64,000 nt of DNA from CBDHFF01 sp965262395 (GTDB lineage Bacteria; Pseudomonadota; Alphaproteobacteria; Rickettsiales; Anaplasmataceae). Of the stretch, positions 1-8,334 are shown one piece after another. Each line of letters starts with the position of its first letter. Within the stretch, counting starts at the first letter, position 1. Below the pieces are notes generated by a model. That model worked only from the letters and a program-made list of their open reading frames with translations. It was not told where the DNA came from and made no database searches. The position numbers were made by a program, and so were the translations under genes. The stretch is from contig OZ253531.1 of assembly GCA_965262395.1 (NCBI GenBank), forward strand, positions 992,001 through 1,056,000, read 5' to 3'.

Positions 1-263
1 TTAAAAAATAATGATGTAGTATAATATATGACTACACTCAATATTGTTCCTAGCAACCAAACAGCAATAGGCAAAGCTACCAATGCAGCAGAGAAATCAG
101 CGTTTAATATACCATGCATAACCACAATCGGAGTTAACAAGTAAAATAAAAGTCTGGCTATATCAGACTTATCAATATGCAAAAATCTACCAGCAACGTA
201 ACCCATAAAAATTATAACGTACAACGGCACTAATTTCCAAACTAAGGATATAAAAACATCCAT
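1..263 (-). CDS. AEC-family (auxin efflux carrier type) transporter, N-terminal part only
   Basis: An open frame runs from an ATG at 263 leftwards off the window edge, giving the first 87 residues of a strongly hydrophobic protein. It begins MDVFISLVWKLVPLY, followed by a GYVAGRFLHID stretch and a second hydrophobic segment containing LLFYLLTPIVV. This layout, with a membrane helix, a GYxxGR turn and an R-LLFYLxxP helix, is typical of the N-terminus of AEC/Mem_trans permeases (PF03547), which move organic acids or other small anions across the inner membrane. The gene lies 19 bp after infC on the same strand, so it may be transcribed with thrS-infC. The substrate cannot be guessed. Family assignment is moderately sure because only the first two to three helices are present. 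Confidence 0.7.
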   Translation of the reverse strand, partial: MDVFISLVWKLVPLYVIIFMGYVAGRFLHIDKSDIARLLFYLLTPIVVMHGILNADFSAALVALPIAVWLLGTILSVVIYYTTSLFF

Positions 264-282
264 CACATCCACACATTTTAAA

Positions 283-795
283 TTATTTAGGAACAAAAAC
301 TATAGACCAACGTCTATCTCCTTTTTTACAAAGCTTTTTTTCAACTTTTGCAAACTCTTCTGTTGCTGGCATTAATCTACTTAACAATCTATCACCCAAT
401 TCTCCTCGACATTCATTGAATCTAAAAGAAATTTGAACATCAACCTTATTACCGCTCTCGACTATAGATTGAACCTGACGAATCTTTCGATATAGATCAT
501 TATCAGCTATCACCGGTCTCATTTTTATAATTTTAACATCCCGATTTTTCTGGTTCTTTTTAGCCTGACTAATTTTCTTTTTCTGCTCGAATCTATGTCT
601 ACTATAGTTCATAATTTTACATACTACGACACCTTCTCTGCCACCACTCATCTCCACAAGATCAAGCTTCTTATCTTTTGCAATATTTATAGCATCCATT
701 GTTCTCATACTACCGAGATTAACACCATTTTCATCTATTACCTGAACAGCGGAAAACCTATTACTATCAACAACTATCCTATTTTCATCTTTCAT
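283..795 (-). CDS. infC: translation initiation factor IF-3
   Basis: The 170-residue product matches the size and layout of IF-3, which binds the 30S subunit, checks the initiator tRNA and prevents premature 50S joining. The N-terminal domain carries the characteristic stretch with VIDENGVNLGSM and ALNIA-like DAINIAKDKKLDLVE. A lysine-rich linker (around residues 68-90) leads to the C-terminal domain, with the KIIKMRPVIADNDLYRKI segment. The start is ATG, unlike the rare AUU start used for autoregulation in enterobacteria. The gene follows thrS with only 22 bp between them, the common thrS-infC order. A GGAG lies about 15 nt before the ATG. Confidence 0.96.
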   Translation of the reverse strand: MKDENRIVVDSNRFSAVQVIDENGVNLGSMRTMDAINIAKDKKLDLVEMSGGREGVVVCKIMNYSRHRFEQKKKISQAKKNQKNRDVKIIKMRPVIADNDLYRKIRQVQSIVESGNKVDVQISFRFNECRGELGDRLLSRLMPATEEFAKVEKKLCKKGDRRWSIVFVPK

Positions 796-817
796 AAAAT
801 CAACAACTCCATAAACA

Positions 818-2743
818 CTAAAATACCTTACTTTTTATATGACTTAACATATCATTAATAGCGCTATCAGCATCAAAAACTTTATTTTTATTAGAGCCTA
901 AATAGCGCACAGAAACTTCATTATTTAATAATTCATTTTCTCCTATAATCCAAATTTGAGGAACTTTCCTTGTGCTATGCCCTCTAATTTTATAACTAAT
1001 CTTTTCATTTGATAAATCTAACTCTACCCTAACAGATAAAGCACGTAATCTTTTATATAAAGATAATGCATAATCATCAACTTTATTAACAATAGTCACA
1101 ATAGATACCTGCACAGGCGCAAGCCACAATGGGAATTTACCAGCATATTGTTCTATTAATATACCAATAAATCGCTCAAATGTTCCTAAGATAGCACGAT
1201 GCAACATAACAGGATGATATTTCTGACCATCTTTAGCAACATAGCATGCCCCAAGTCTCTCTGGCATCACAAAATCAACTTGCAAAGTACCACACTGCCA
1301 ATCACGACCTATAGCATCACGCAATACAAACTCTAATTTTGGCCCATAAAAAGCACCTTCACCTTTATTTATAGTGAATGATAACCCCGTACTTTTAATG
1401 GCCTCCATCAAAGCTCCCTCTGCCTTATCCCAAACATCGTCTGTTCCAGCTCTTTCTTCAGGCCTATCAGCAAATTTAACTTTAACATCAGTAAAACCAA
1501 AATCTTTATAAATATTCAAAAGTAAATCACAAAAATTCTTAGTCTCTTCAGTTATTTGTGATTCCATACAAAAAATATGTGCATCATCCTGTACAAACCC
1601 CCTAACTCTCATCAAACCATAAAGAGAACCAGAAGGTTCATTTCTATGGCACATGCCAAATTCAGAAATTTTAAGTGGCAAATCTTTATAACTACGAATA
1701 TTTCGATTAAATATTTGAATGTGACATGGACAGTTCATAGGTTTAATAGCATAAACCTCCTGATCAGATTTTCCATTATCAACATCAGTAATAAACATAT
1801 TGTCTCTAAATTTATCCCAATGACCAGATTTCTTCCACAGATCCCTACTCGCCATTATCGGAGTATTAACCTCTTGATAATCGTGCTCTAACAGCCGATC
1901 AGCAATATATTTCTTGATTATATTATATATAATCCAACCTTTTTCATGCCAAAAAACCTGCCCCCTAGCCTCATCCTGAATATGAAACAAATCTAATTCA
2001 TTGCCAAGTTTCCTATGATCACGCTTCTTTGCTTCCTCTAACATATGAAGATAATTATTTAAATCATCTTTTGTAGCCCATGCCGTGCCATATATACGCT
2101 GTAGCATCTCATTTTTAGAGTCTCCTCGCCAGTAAGCACCAGCAAGCTTCATAAGCTTAAAGTATTTCACTGCACCAGTTGACAAAGCATGTGGACCTCT
2201 ACATAAATCCAGAAAATCACCTTGCCTATAAATTGTAATTTTTTCCCCAACAGGAATGGACTCTATAATTTCCGCCTTATAATATTCACCTATATTCTTA
2301 AAATAATCTATTGCTTTATCTCTATCCCAAATTTCACGATTTATACTATAATTCTTCTGTATAATCTCTTTCATTTTTTCTTCTAAAATAAGAAGATCAT
2401 TCTCAGATATAGTTTGTTCTCTAAAGACATCATAATAGAAGCCATTCTCAATTACTGGCCCTATAGTAATTTGCGCATCTGGAAAAGTTTCTTTTATAGC
2501 CTGAGCAAGTATATGAGCGGCATCATGCCTAATAATCTCTAATCCCTCAGGATCATTATCCTTAATTATCTTAATGCTCGCATCAAAATCTATTTCTCTA
2601 TTCAAATCCCAAAGTTCCCCGTTCACTTCTGCCACAAGAGCTTCCTTAGCAAGTCCCTTACTAATCCTTTCTGCAATAGAAAGTCCAGTTATAGGCCTCT
2701 CATACTCAAAAACGTTGCCATTTGGCAATTTTATAGCAAACAT
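818..2743 (-). CDS. thrS: threonyl-tRNA synthetase
   Basis: This 641-residue class II aminoacyl-tRNA synthetase charges tRNA-Thr in the cytoplasm. The N-terminal TGS domain (about residues 1-60) is followed by the editing domain with the HDAAHILAQA zinc-type motif (HxxxH). The catalytic core contains MNCPCHIQIF and a class II motif 2 region with FGMCHRNEPSGSL. The C-terminal anticodon-binding domain starts around residue 540 (PLWLAPVQVSI). Length is normal for the family. A purine-rich AAGGG precedes the ATG. Downstream infC is 22 bp away, so the two probably form one transcript. No leader attenuator is evident upstream. Confidence 0.98.
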   Translation of the reverse strand: MFAIKLPNGNVFEYERPITGLSIAERISKGLAKEALVAEVNGELWDLNREIDFDASIKIIKDNDPEGLEIIRHDAAHILAQAIKETFPDAQITIGPVIENGFYYDVFREQTISENDLLILEEKMKEIIQKNYSINREIWDRDKAIDYFKNIGEYYKAEIIESIPVGEKITIYRQGDFLDLCRGPHALSTGAVKYFKLMKLAGAYWRGDSKNEMLQRIYGTAWATKDDLNNYLHMLEEAKKRDHRKLGNELDLFHIQDEARGQVFWHEKGWIIYNIIKKYIADRLLEHDYQEVNTPIMASRDLWKKSGHWDKFRDNMFITDVDNGKSDQEVYAIKPMNCPCHIQIFNRNIRSYKDLPLKISEFGMCHRNEPSGSLYGLMRVRGFVQDDAHIFCMESQITEETKNFCDLLLNIYKDFGFTDVKVKFADRPEERAGTDDVWDKAEGALMEAIKSTGLSFTINKGEGAFYGPKLEFVLRDAIGRDWQCGTLQVDFVMPERLGACYVAKDGQKYHPVMLHRAILGTFERFIGILIEQYAGKFPLWLAPVQVSIVTIVNKVDDYALSLYKRLRALSVRVELDLSNEKISYKIRGHSTRKVPQIWIIGENELLNNEVSVRYLGSNKNKVFDADSAINDMLSHIKSKVF

Positions 2744-2986
2744 CCATATCCCTTATCAAGGCAAGAATAGGGGCAATACTAAAACAGTACCTAATAAATA
2801 GCAATGATTAACTAACAATTTTTGTGTAATAGATCAAACTAAATTCAGCAATTAATTAAGCCACTAATAATATGTAGATATACACAACAAGTTAACTATA
2901 AAACTTATACGTAATTTGGCAATATTACATTGCACTTATTATTTAATAAATATACACTGCATTACAATAATTTTCATGGAATTAAT

Positions 2987-3223
2987 ATGGATTATTTTGG
3001 CATTACGATAACTCTCATGCTATCATGGTGGATAATTTTCTATATAATCCTACCTATTGGTATAAAAGTGCCTGATAATGTAGATAAAGGATTAGCAACT
3101 AGCGCCCCTGAACATCCAAATATTATGACAAAAGTAATACAAACAACGTTATTATCCATAGTTTTCACAATTCTATTTCAATATACGCTGAAAGAACTAA
3201 TTTTGACTAATATATCATTATAA
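2987..3223 (+). CDS. DUF1467 family small membrane protein
   Basis: The 78-residue product starts MDYFGITITLMLSWW and has two predicted membrane helices, about residues 3-25 and 50-72. A conserved-looking WWxxFYxxLPIG segment is followed by a loop with APEHPN. This two-helix layout, with W-W-I-x-F and LPIGIKVP, fits the alphaproteobacterial DUF1467 family (PF07330), whose function is unknown. The longer open frame begins at 2930, but the ATG at 2987 is preferred: it is preceded by GGA at a plausible spacing and the family starts just before the first helix. The flanking genes give no functional clue. Confidence 0.7.
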   Translation: MDYFGITITLMLSWWIIFYIILPIGIKVPDNVDKGLATSAPEHPNIMTKVIQTTLLSIVFTILFQYTLKELILTNISL

Positions 3224-3300
3224 CTTTAGCCAGTTAGCATCTGCGTCATGAGCTACATAAATAAACACTAAATCTTTGGAAATAAATCACTACCTTGCAT

Positions 3301-3321
3301 AATTAAGCATCCTGCTTAATT
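3301..3321. terminator. short perfect hairpin downstream of the DUF1467 gene
   Basis: AATTAAGCA and TGCTTAATT form a perfect 9-bp stem with a 3-nt loop, 78 bp after the stop codon at 3223. No T-run follows on the plus strand, so its role as a terminator is tentative. It abuts the first copy of the 103-bp direct repeat. Confidence 0.35.
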
Positions 3322-3538
3322 AGCTCATATTGTTAATATACAAAACCTAACATAAAAAATGTTATACACATGATGCGCTCTGTTTCTATAAAGAATTTAC
3401 CTTACAATTTTACATGAAACACATTTTGCGACAAATAGCTCATATTGTTAATATACAAAACCTAACATAAAAAATGTTATACACATGATGCGCTCTGTTT
3501 CTATAAAGAATTTACCTTACAATTTTATATGAAACACA
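3321..3538. repeat. two near-identical 103-bp direct repeats
   Basis: Copies at 3321-3423 and 3436-3538 differ at one base (c/t) and are separated by 12 bp, a spacing of 115 bp. Each contains the small inverted repeat AACAT-AAAAA-ATGTT. The repeat fills most of the 3224-3632 spacer between the convergent DUF1467 gene and the membrane-protein gene ending at 3633. No coding potential is apparent in it. Confidence 0.9.
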
Positions 3539-3632
3539 GCTCACAGCAAATCGCAATTAAAGAACAAACACCCCTGAATAATCAGCAAGAGCAGATATAT
3601 TATTACCATTCTGTTATTTATTTAGAATAATC

Positions 3633-5150
3633 TTATTGAACATAAGGTGCATCATGGGCAGGATCGCCATTTATAGGTCCAGCACAAAAACAATGAACTA
3701 ATTGAGGGTCTGGAGTATCTACATTAGGACTTATACTATTAACAAGAAGCATGATAAACGCACAAATAGCCAGCAATCCACACAAAGCACCCTGCGCAAT
3801 TAACAACGGCTTGTATGAAACACCACAACAAGCTGGGATAGACAAGGCAACCGTACCAAGAAAAACAATTGGCGCAGCTATTAAAGTTGTATCAATCATT
3901 GCATGATACCAAACTCTATCTGGGTTGGAAGATGCATAATAATGCTTATACACCAAACTTCTTTGCAAAGCAAAAATGATAGGTAGGCACAAAACAATAA
4001 GGGCGGGCATCAATGGAATTAAACAAGCTTTTATCAATGTTTGTTTAATAATTAAATTTTTTGATCGCCAATCACTACATACATACACGAGCAAAGATGC
4101 AAGATATATACACGATGGAATAAGGAAAAACCCACCCATCAACAAACCAACCTTGAGATGATCTGGTCTCTTAGATTTATCTTTATCATTATAATTTATA
4201 TCATGAATGATATGAGTTTGTTGCTTAGTAGGAAGTGGTGCTACTTTACTCTTGCAATCACAGGCACACTCAAAATAATAATTGTAACCAGGATTATAAT
4301 TACCCCAAAAGAAAATAGTATACCACAACGGCCATGACGATTGCGAATTATAATAAGATAAATGATGTGGATACCCTATATCCGTCCTAAACGGATCAAT
4401 AACATCGTTACTACTAACTGATGAGAGCCCTACTCCACCTCCACTAGGCACTGATCCAACACCGTCACCTTTGCTCCCAATAACCACAACCGCTATTATA
4501 GCTATAACAGCAAGAACCAATAATATACAAAATATTACCAAAGACGCTATAATAATCCCCATATAAATATAGAGGAAAATATTTCTTGCTTTACTATGAT
4601 TGCGTCCGTCATAGAAAGGTACCTTACCTTGTTTATATGTCCTATTTTTATGTGGAAGAGGCGGTGTGTTGTTCCCACCTGTAGGGTCAGTATGAGTATT
4701 TCCACTTCCTACAGGAACCTGAGGAGGTGCGCCATTTCCACCTGCAGGGTCAGAATAATCGTAGACGCTTTTTCCAGTAACCTGAGGAGGTGTGTTGCCC
4801 CTACCTGCAGGGTCAGAATAATCGTAGACGCTTTTTCCCTGAGGAGGTGTGTTGCCCCTACCTGCACAGGAAGAATGAACTCTGCTATTACCGCTTTCTT
4901 TAGCAAAAGGACGTCCCCTGGCTGCAGTCGAATCCAAAGCAATATCTAGGTACGAATTATCATCATCATTACTCAACAAATCCTTTACTCCTTGATCAGC
5001 AATGAAAGGAAGCTTAGTAGTAGTAGGCACTGGCGGGAACGTAGTAGTAGGCACTGGCGGAAGAGCGGCGAGATATCCATCACCTAGGTAAGTTGGAGGA
5101 TTGATACTGTTTTGACACAAAGGTTTTGCTGCCAACATATCTAATATCAC
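3633..5150 (-). CDS. multi-pass membrane protein with proline-rich repeat N-terminus, unknown function
   Basis: This 505-residue protein is not recognised. Residues about 25-48 hold a PPVPTTT duplication. Residues about 95-170 are Gly/Pro/Asn-rich with two copies of a unit containing GKSVYDYSDPAG and GRGNTPPQ, then shorter variants. A long hydrophobic segment around residues 190-222 is followed by a glycine-rich stretch, an aromatic region (WPLWYTIFFWG) and a Cys cluster (CACDC). At least four more hydrophobic segments lie between about 335 and 475. There is no cleavable signal peptide at the start, so the repeat-bearing N-terminus is probably on one side of the inner membrane. The repeats at 4729-4870 are almost exact at the DNA level. 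It could be a host-interaction or secretion-linked membrane protein, but nothing in the sequence proves that. Confidence 0.65.
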   Translation of the reverse strand: MILDMLAAKPLCQNSINPPTYLGDGYLAALPPVPTTTFPPVPTTTKLPFIADQGVKDLLSNDDDNSYLDIALDSTAARGRPFAKESGNSRVHSSCAGRGNTPPQGKSVYDYSDPAGRGNTPPQVTGKSVYDYSDPAGGNGAPPQVPVGSGNTHTDPTGGNNTPPLPHKNRTYKQGKVPFYDGRNHSKARNIFLYIYMGIIIASLVIFCILLVLAVIAIIAVVVIGSKGDGVGSVPSGGGVGLSSVSSNDVIDPFRTDIGYPHHLSYYNSQSSWPLWYTIFFWGNYNPGYNYYFECACDCKSKVAPLPTKQQTHIIHDINYNDKDKSKRPDHLKVGLLMGGFFLIPSCIYLASLLVYVCSDWRSKNLIIKQTLIKACLIPLMPALIVLCLPIIFALQRSLVYKHYYASSNPDRVWYHAMIDTTLIAAPIVFLGTVALSIPACCGVSYKPLLIAQGALCGLLAICAFIMLLVNSISPNVDTPDPQLVHCFCAGPINGDPAHDAPYVQ

Positions 5151-5570
5151 AAAATCTATTCTTATTCATACTATTTTAATAGAAATTAATACTTTTGTCA
5201 ATTTTAGAGAAAGATTTAATAAGCATGATGTACAATTATTGTATTGATTCAGACAACTATTTACTAACAATATTATATGCCTTTTTTTATTATTTTATAT
5301 TTATTATTACAAAGCAATTCATATTTATTGGCACACAATTTCACGGCAATCAAAATCTTCAGATTGCAGGGCTAGCAGAAGAATTCTCATGATAATTATC
5401 TGATTTACTACAATATGTCTTTATAGCACTTTTTGAGAAATTAATTACACCTATCAAATGCCATCCATAGATCCAACGCACGCCTCATACCACCCTCTAA
5501 AACCTATCTCTACTAACGGTTTTTGGAGTCACTATGTTGCGTAGAATTGATAAGAATATTTACATAATTA
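5151..5570. other. spacer with a degraded duplicate of the neighbouring pseudogene's 3' end
   Basis: No convincing gene lies here. On the minus strand, the segment at about 5388-5420 resembles 5562-5597: both contain a TATTGTAGTAAAT core and an ATAATTAT element. In the matching frame the upstream copy reads YCSK then stops shortly after, while this one reads YCSKSDNYHENSS to a stop near 5370. This looks like an old, diverged duplication of the 3' end of the adjacent pseudogene. A 65-codon plus-strand frame at 5195-5392 is compositionally unconvincing. Confidence 0.4.
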
Positions 5571-5929
5571 TCATCTTAATTTACTACAATATATGCTTGA
5601 CTGACCTTCTGAAGTGCCACAATTGTCAAAGTTAGCATTAGAGCTTACATGAGCCCTACCTACTTTCCCCACTCTATATGGAAGATATGCCTTTGGCACA
5701 CCTTGACTCTCTAAACCTTCATTCCGCCATTGGCAAAAACGCCTATGATTATCATATAGCTGTTTTACGCAACCAATCTTGCTGCAAATCTCGGCTGTTG
5801 TTGCCCTGAAGACAGCGGCTACCGCATTGGCATCGGAGGTTGTACCGCTAGCAGCATCAAGAACTACCCCTTTTCTTTCTTCTACTTCCTGCTTTTACCC
5901 TGTTGTGACTGATCGTGTACTATATTCAT
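5571..5929 (-). pseudogene. frameshifted remnant of a small Cys-containing protein gene
   Basis: A 108-codon open stretch (5571-5894, minus strand) has no usable start codon but clear protein-like composition, including segments KGVVLDAASGTTSDANAVAA and CSKIGCVKQLYDNHRRFCQW. An ATG at 5929 in another frame reads MNIVHDQSQQGKSRK, then stops. A single -1 shift in the A-rich stretch near 5893 would join the two into about 120 codons. The region looks more GC-rich than its surroundings, hinting at a different origin. I do not recognise the family. It is most likely a decayed gene, and programmed frameshifting is possible but less likely. Confidence 0.5.
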
Positions 5930-6040
5930 TTTTTCAATTCTATAACAATATATAAAATTAATTGTTAACAACTTAATATAAAATATTTTCAATATTAAAA
6001 ATATTAACTTAAAGATATGCATTCGTCTCATATAAAATCA

Positions 6041-6322
6041 CAGAATATCTACAAATTATTATTTTTTCAGAACCTGCATATAATTAACAGGAAAGCACAT
6101 TTTCAATCTTGTTTCTAATTTTATCAATTTTTAACAGAATATCTACAAATTATTATTTTTTTAGAACCTGCATATAATTATATGGAAAGCACATTATCAA
6201 TCTTGTTTCTAATTTTATCAATTTTTAACAGAATATCTACAAATTATTATTTTTTCAGAACCTGCATATAATTAACAGGAAAGCACATTTTCAATCTTGT
6301 TTCTAATTTTATCAATTTTTAT
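6041..6322. repeat. three tandem 94-bp units overlapping the 3' end of merR
   Basis: Units begin at 6041, 6135 and 6229 (CAGAATATCT each time), a period of 94 bp with few mismatches. The last unit contains the final codons and stop of the MerR-type gene (ends 6272). The outer units therefore carry extra copies of its C-terminal codons: one reads KIDKIRNKIDNVLSI and stops, against KIDKIRNKIENVLSC in the gene. The unit spans the gene's end plus about 50 bp downstream. Confidence 0.92.
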
Positions 6323-6613
6323 TAGAAATTTATTTATGGATGCAACATCATGATTTAAAGTTGATTTATCTTCCTTATTTATATTTTCCTTTTCTAATAG
6401 ATACCTTTTGACACCTTTTATAGTATAACATTGATTATGTAGCAGATCCTGTACTTTTTTTATCAGATTAACATCTGATTCACGATATATCCGACGACCA
6501 TTTCTTTTCATAGGTTTAATTTGAATAAACTGAGACTCCCAAAACCTCAAAACATGTTGGGCAACACCTACGTCCTTGGCAACTTCAGAGATTAAATAAA
6601 ATTTATCACTCAT
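6272..6613 (-). CDS. MerR-family transcriptional regulator
   Basis: The 113-residue protein starts with a MerR winged-helix domain: YLISEVAKDVGVAQHVLRFWE (helix-turn-helix) followed by a wing with GRRIYRESDVNLI and a helix KVQDLLHNQCYTIKGVKRYL, about residues 6-75. The short C-terminal part has no visible effector domain. In many Alphaproteobacteria a small MerR-type regulator gene follows ihfA, as here, where ihfA lies 21 bp upstream on the same strand. The target is unknown. The last codons lie inside a 94-bp tandem repeat, so the C-terminus could change if units are lost or gained. Confidence 0.88.
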   Translation of the reverse strand: MSDKFYLISEVAKDVGVAQHVLRFWESQFIQIKPMKRNGRRIYRESDVNLIKKVQDLLHNQCYTIKGVKRYLLEKENINKEDKSTLNHDVASINKFLIKIDKIRNKIENVLSC

Positions 6614-6634
6614 GACACCTACCTATCTTTCTTA

Positions 6635-6913
6635 TTATCGAATAATATTACTCGATGGCCTAAAAATTACAACATATCTATCTGGCAAAACAGATTTTTT
6701 ATTACGATGCATATCATAACATACCCTGCCTTTTCTTTTTTGCAAAATAAAAGAGCCAAATCCTCTAATATTAACAAAACCATCACGCTTCAGTAAATAT
6801 TCTATCTTTAGCAGCATATTCTCTAATATATCTCTACAATCTGTCTTAGAAAACCCTCCCAAACAGTCATATACACAATTAACCAAATCACTTTTTACTA
6901 ACGTATCACTCAC
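6635..6913 (-). CDS. ihfA: integration host factor alpha / HU-family DNA-binding protein
   Basis: The 92-residue protein has the HU/IHF fold: two N-terminal helices (KSDLVNCVYDCLGGFSKTD), the FVNIRGFGSFILQKRKGR beta segment and a DNA-wrapping arm, ending with VIFRPSS (compare the usual F-K/R-P-S/G). The protein bends DNA and structures the nucleoid. Assignment to the alpha subunit rests on position directly before a MerR-type gene, a typical alphaproteobacterial arrangement. The proline that intercalates DNA in most HU/IHF arms is not clearly placed, since the arm reads YDMHRNKKSVLPDRY. It could simply be an HU homologue. Confidence 0.85.
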   Translation of the reverse strand: MSDTLVKSDLVNCVYDCLGGFSKTDCRDILENMLLKIEYLLKRDGFVNIRGFGSFILQKRKGRVCYDMHRNKKSVLPDRYVVIFRPSSNIIR

Positions 6914-7100
6914 AATACTTCAACATAACCATTGATTATCAACGGCTTTCCAAAAAGTTTCGAATTTTTTTTAATTAACAATTTTTTATTTTTTATACTA
7001 TTCATATCGGCACCTTTTTTTCTACGCCACATCATCGCTACGCCACCCACAACATTTTTTTGTATTAATTCTGAATATCTTACTTAAATAATAATCTTGC

Positions 7101-7366
7101 ACCTTAGTTACGAAGCAAAGTCTTGGCTTTTCTACCAACAGATGTTTCATAAATAAACTTTGCTGCAACAATTATACACAATGAACTCGAGCATTAGTTA
7201 CGAAGCAAAGTCTTAATTCTTCTGCCAACAGATGCTTCATAAATAAATCTTGCTGCAACAATTATACACAATGAACTCGTGCATTAGTTACGAAGCAAAG
7301 TCTTAGCTTTTCTACCAATAGATGCTTCATAAATAAATCTTGCTGCAACAATTATACACAATGAAA
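7101..7366. repeat. three tandem 90-bp units between ihfA and the thi5-like gene
   Basis: Units start at 7101, 7191 and 7281 with TTAGTTACGAAGCAAAGTCTT. They are about 95% identical, with a few substitutions such as tgttt/tgctt and aactt/aatct. The last ends near 7366, 27 bp from the stop codon of the thi5-like gene at 7393. In contrast to other arrays in this window, the unit does not include the end of the neighbouring gene. The rest of 6914-7100 shows only AT-rich sequence upstream of ihfA. Confidence 0.92.
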
Positions 7367-7392
7367 ATGAGAAAGATATATAATGCCCCCCA

Positions 7393-8334
7393 TTAAATAC
7401 AACTAGCAACTGGCTCTGCATCAGAATAAGTTTTCACTTTTTCAATGAATTTATTTGTATAACATTTATCCAAATCTAAATCCCCTGAATGCAACTTGAT
7501 ATGTTGTGTATATTTATATACTTTGTTCCAGTCTCTCTCAACATTAAGTAAGTTTCTAGAGAATAAAGGCAAAGTATGAATGAATATTTTTTTATTGAGA
7601 GCAGAGTTTAATGGAAGAGAACTCTCTGTCAAAACATCATATGCCGCTTCTGGATTCTGTGTAACAAACGATGCCGCCCTTTGTGTGGCAAAAAGGAACT
7701 TTTCTAACAGCTCTGGTCTTTCGTTCAAAATTTTACTATGTGTAATAAAATGAATTGAGCAGAAGCAACAACATCCCAAATCAGCTAGCTCATCTATACG
7801 CAAAATAGAAGCTGGTCCAGCCTTTTCTTCTAATTCAATTTGATGAAAATTACTAAAACCAATTGCAGCATCTACCTTGTTTTGCATTATTGCATCCACC
7901 ATGTACATGCCAACTCTCACTGTTTCATATTCATCGCTTCCAATGCCAGCATGCTCTGCCAAATTATCAACAATTTTCTTACCAAACTCACCAATATAGC
8001 CAATTCTCTTGCCTCTAATATCACTGAATTTTTTAATGCCAGACTCTTTTAAGTAAATCAATCCAGTAACTGGCTCATCAAGTAGGGTTCCAACAGAAGT
8101 AATATCATGCCCACGAGCACGACCAGCAATAGTGTGTATCATTGCTTTTAAACCAATATCAACCTTTCCTTGCGCCACAATTTTTGTAACATCACTAGGA
8201 TTATTAGGCTGCATTATTGCTAATTCAATACCTACATCACTATAATAACCCAAATGCTGCCCAACGAATATTGGAGCATGATAAGGATTAGAAAACCAAT
8301 TTAATAATAATGTTGTTACCTGTTTATTTGCCAT
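7393..8334 (-). CDS. THI5/NMT1-type HMP-P (thiamine pyrimidine) synthase
   Basis: The 313-residue protein closely follows fungal Thi5/Nmt1 from end to end. Visible matches are LLNW near the start, NPSDVT, GLKAMIHT, SLLDEP-like TLLDEPVTGL, GYIGEFGK, LRIDELADLGCCCFC and NVERDWNKV. Fungal Thi5 builds hydroxymethylpyrimidine phosphate from its own active-site histidine and bound PLP with iron, and is consumed in the reaction. The PLP lysine and donor histidine of the KAMIHT motif fall at K63 and H67 here (62 and 66 in yeast), and the CCCFC iron-linked motif is at 188-192. There is no signal peptide, so it is not a periplasmic ABC binding protein. The ATG at 8334 is chosen over a GTG at 8352 because AAGGGAGAG precedes it. 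No TPP riboswitch was seen upstream. Confidence 0.88.
   Translation of the reverse strand: MANKQVTTLLLNWFSNPYHAPIFVGQHLGYYSDVGIELAIMQPNNPSDVTKIVAQGKVDIGLKAMIHTIAGRARGHDITSVGTLLDEPVTGLIYLKESGIKKFSDIRGKRIGYIGEFGKKIVDNLAEHAGIGSDEYETVRVGMYMVDAIMQNKVDAAIGFSNFHQIELEEKAGPASILRIDELADLGCCCFCSIHFITHSKILNERPELLEKFLFATQRAASFVTQNPEAAYDVLTESSLPLNSALNKKIFIHTLPLFSRNLLNVERDWNKVYKYTQHIKLHSGDLDLDKCYTNKFIEKVKTYSDAEPVASCI

Noticed and set aside
5195..5392. 65-codon plus-strand frame
   Set aside because: Composition is hydrophobic and low in complexity, with no family resemblance; it overlaps the decayed duplicate of the minus-strand pseudogene.
7393..8334. Periplasmic ABC-transporter substrate-binding protein
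   Set aside because: There is no signal peptide and the THI5-specific KAMIHT and CCCFC motifs are intact, which favours the cytoplasmic enzyme.
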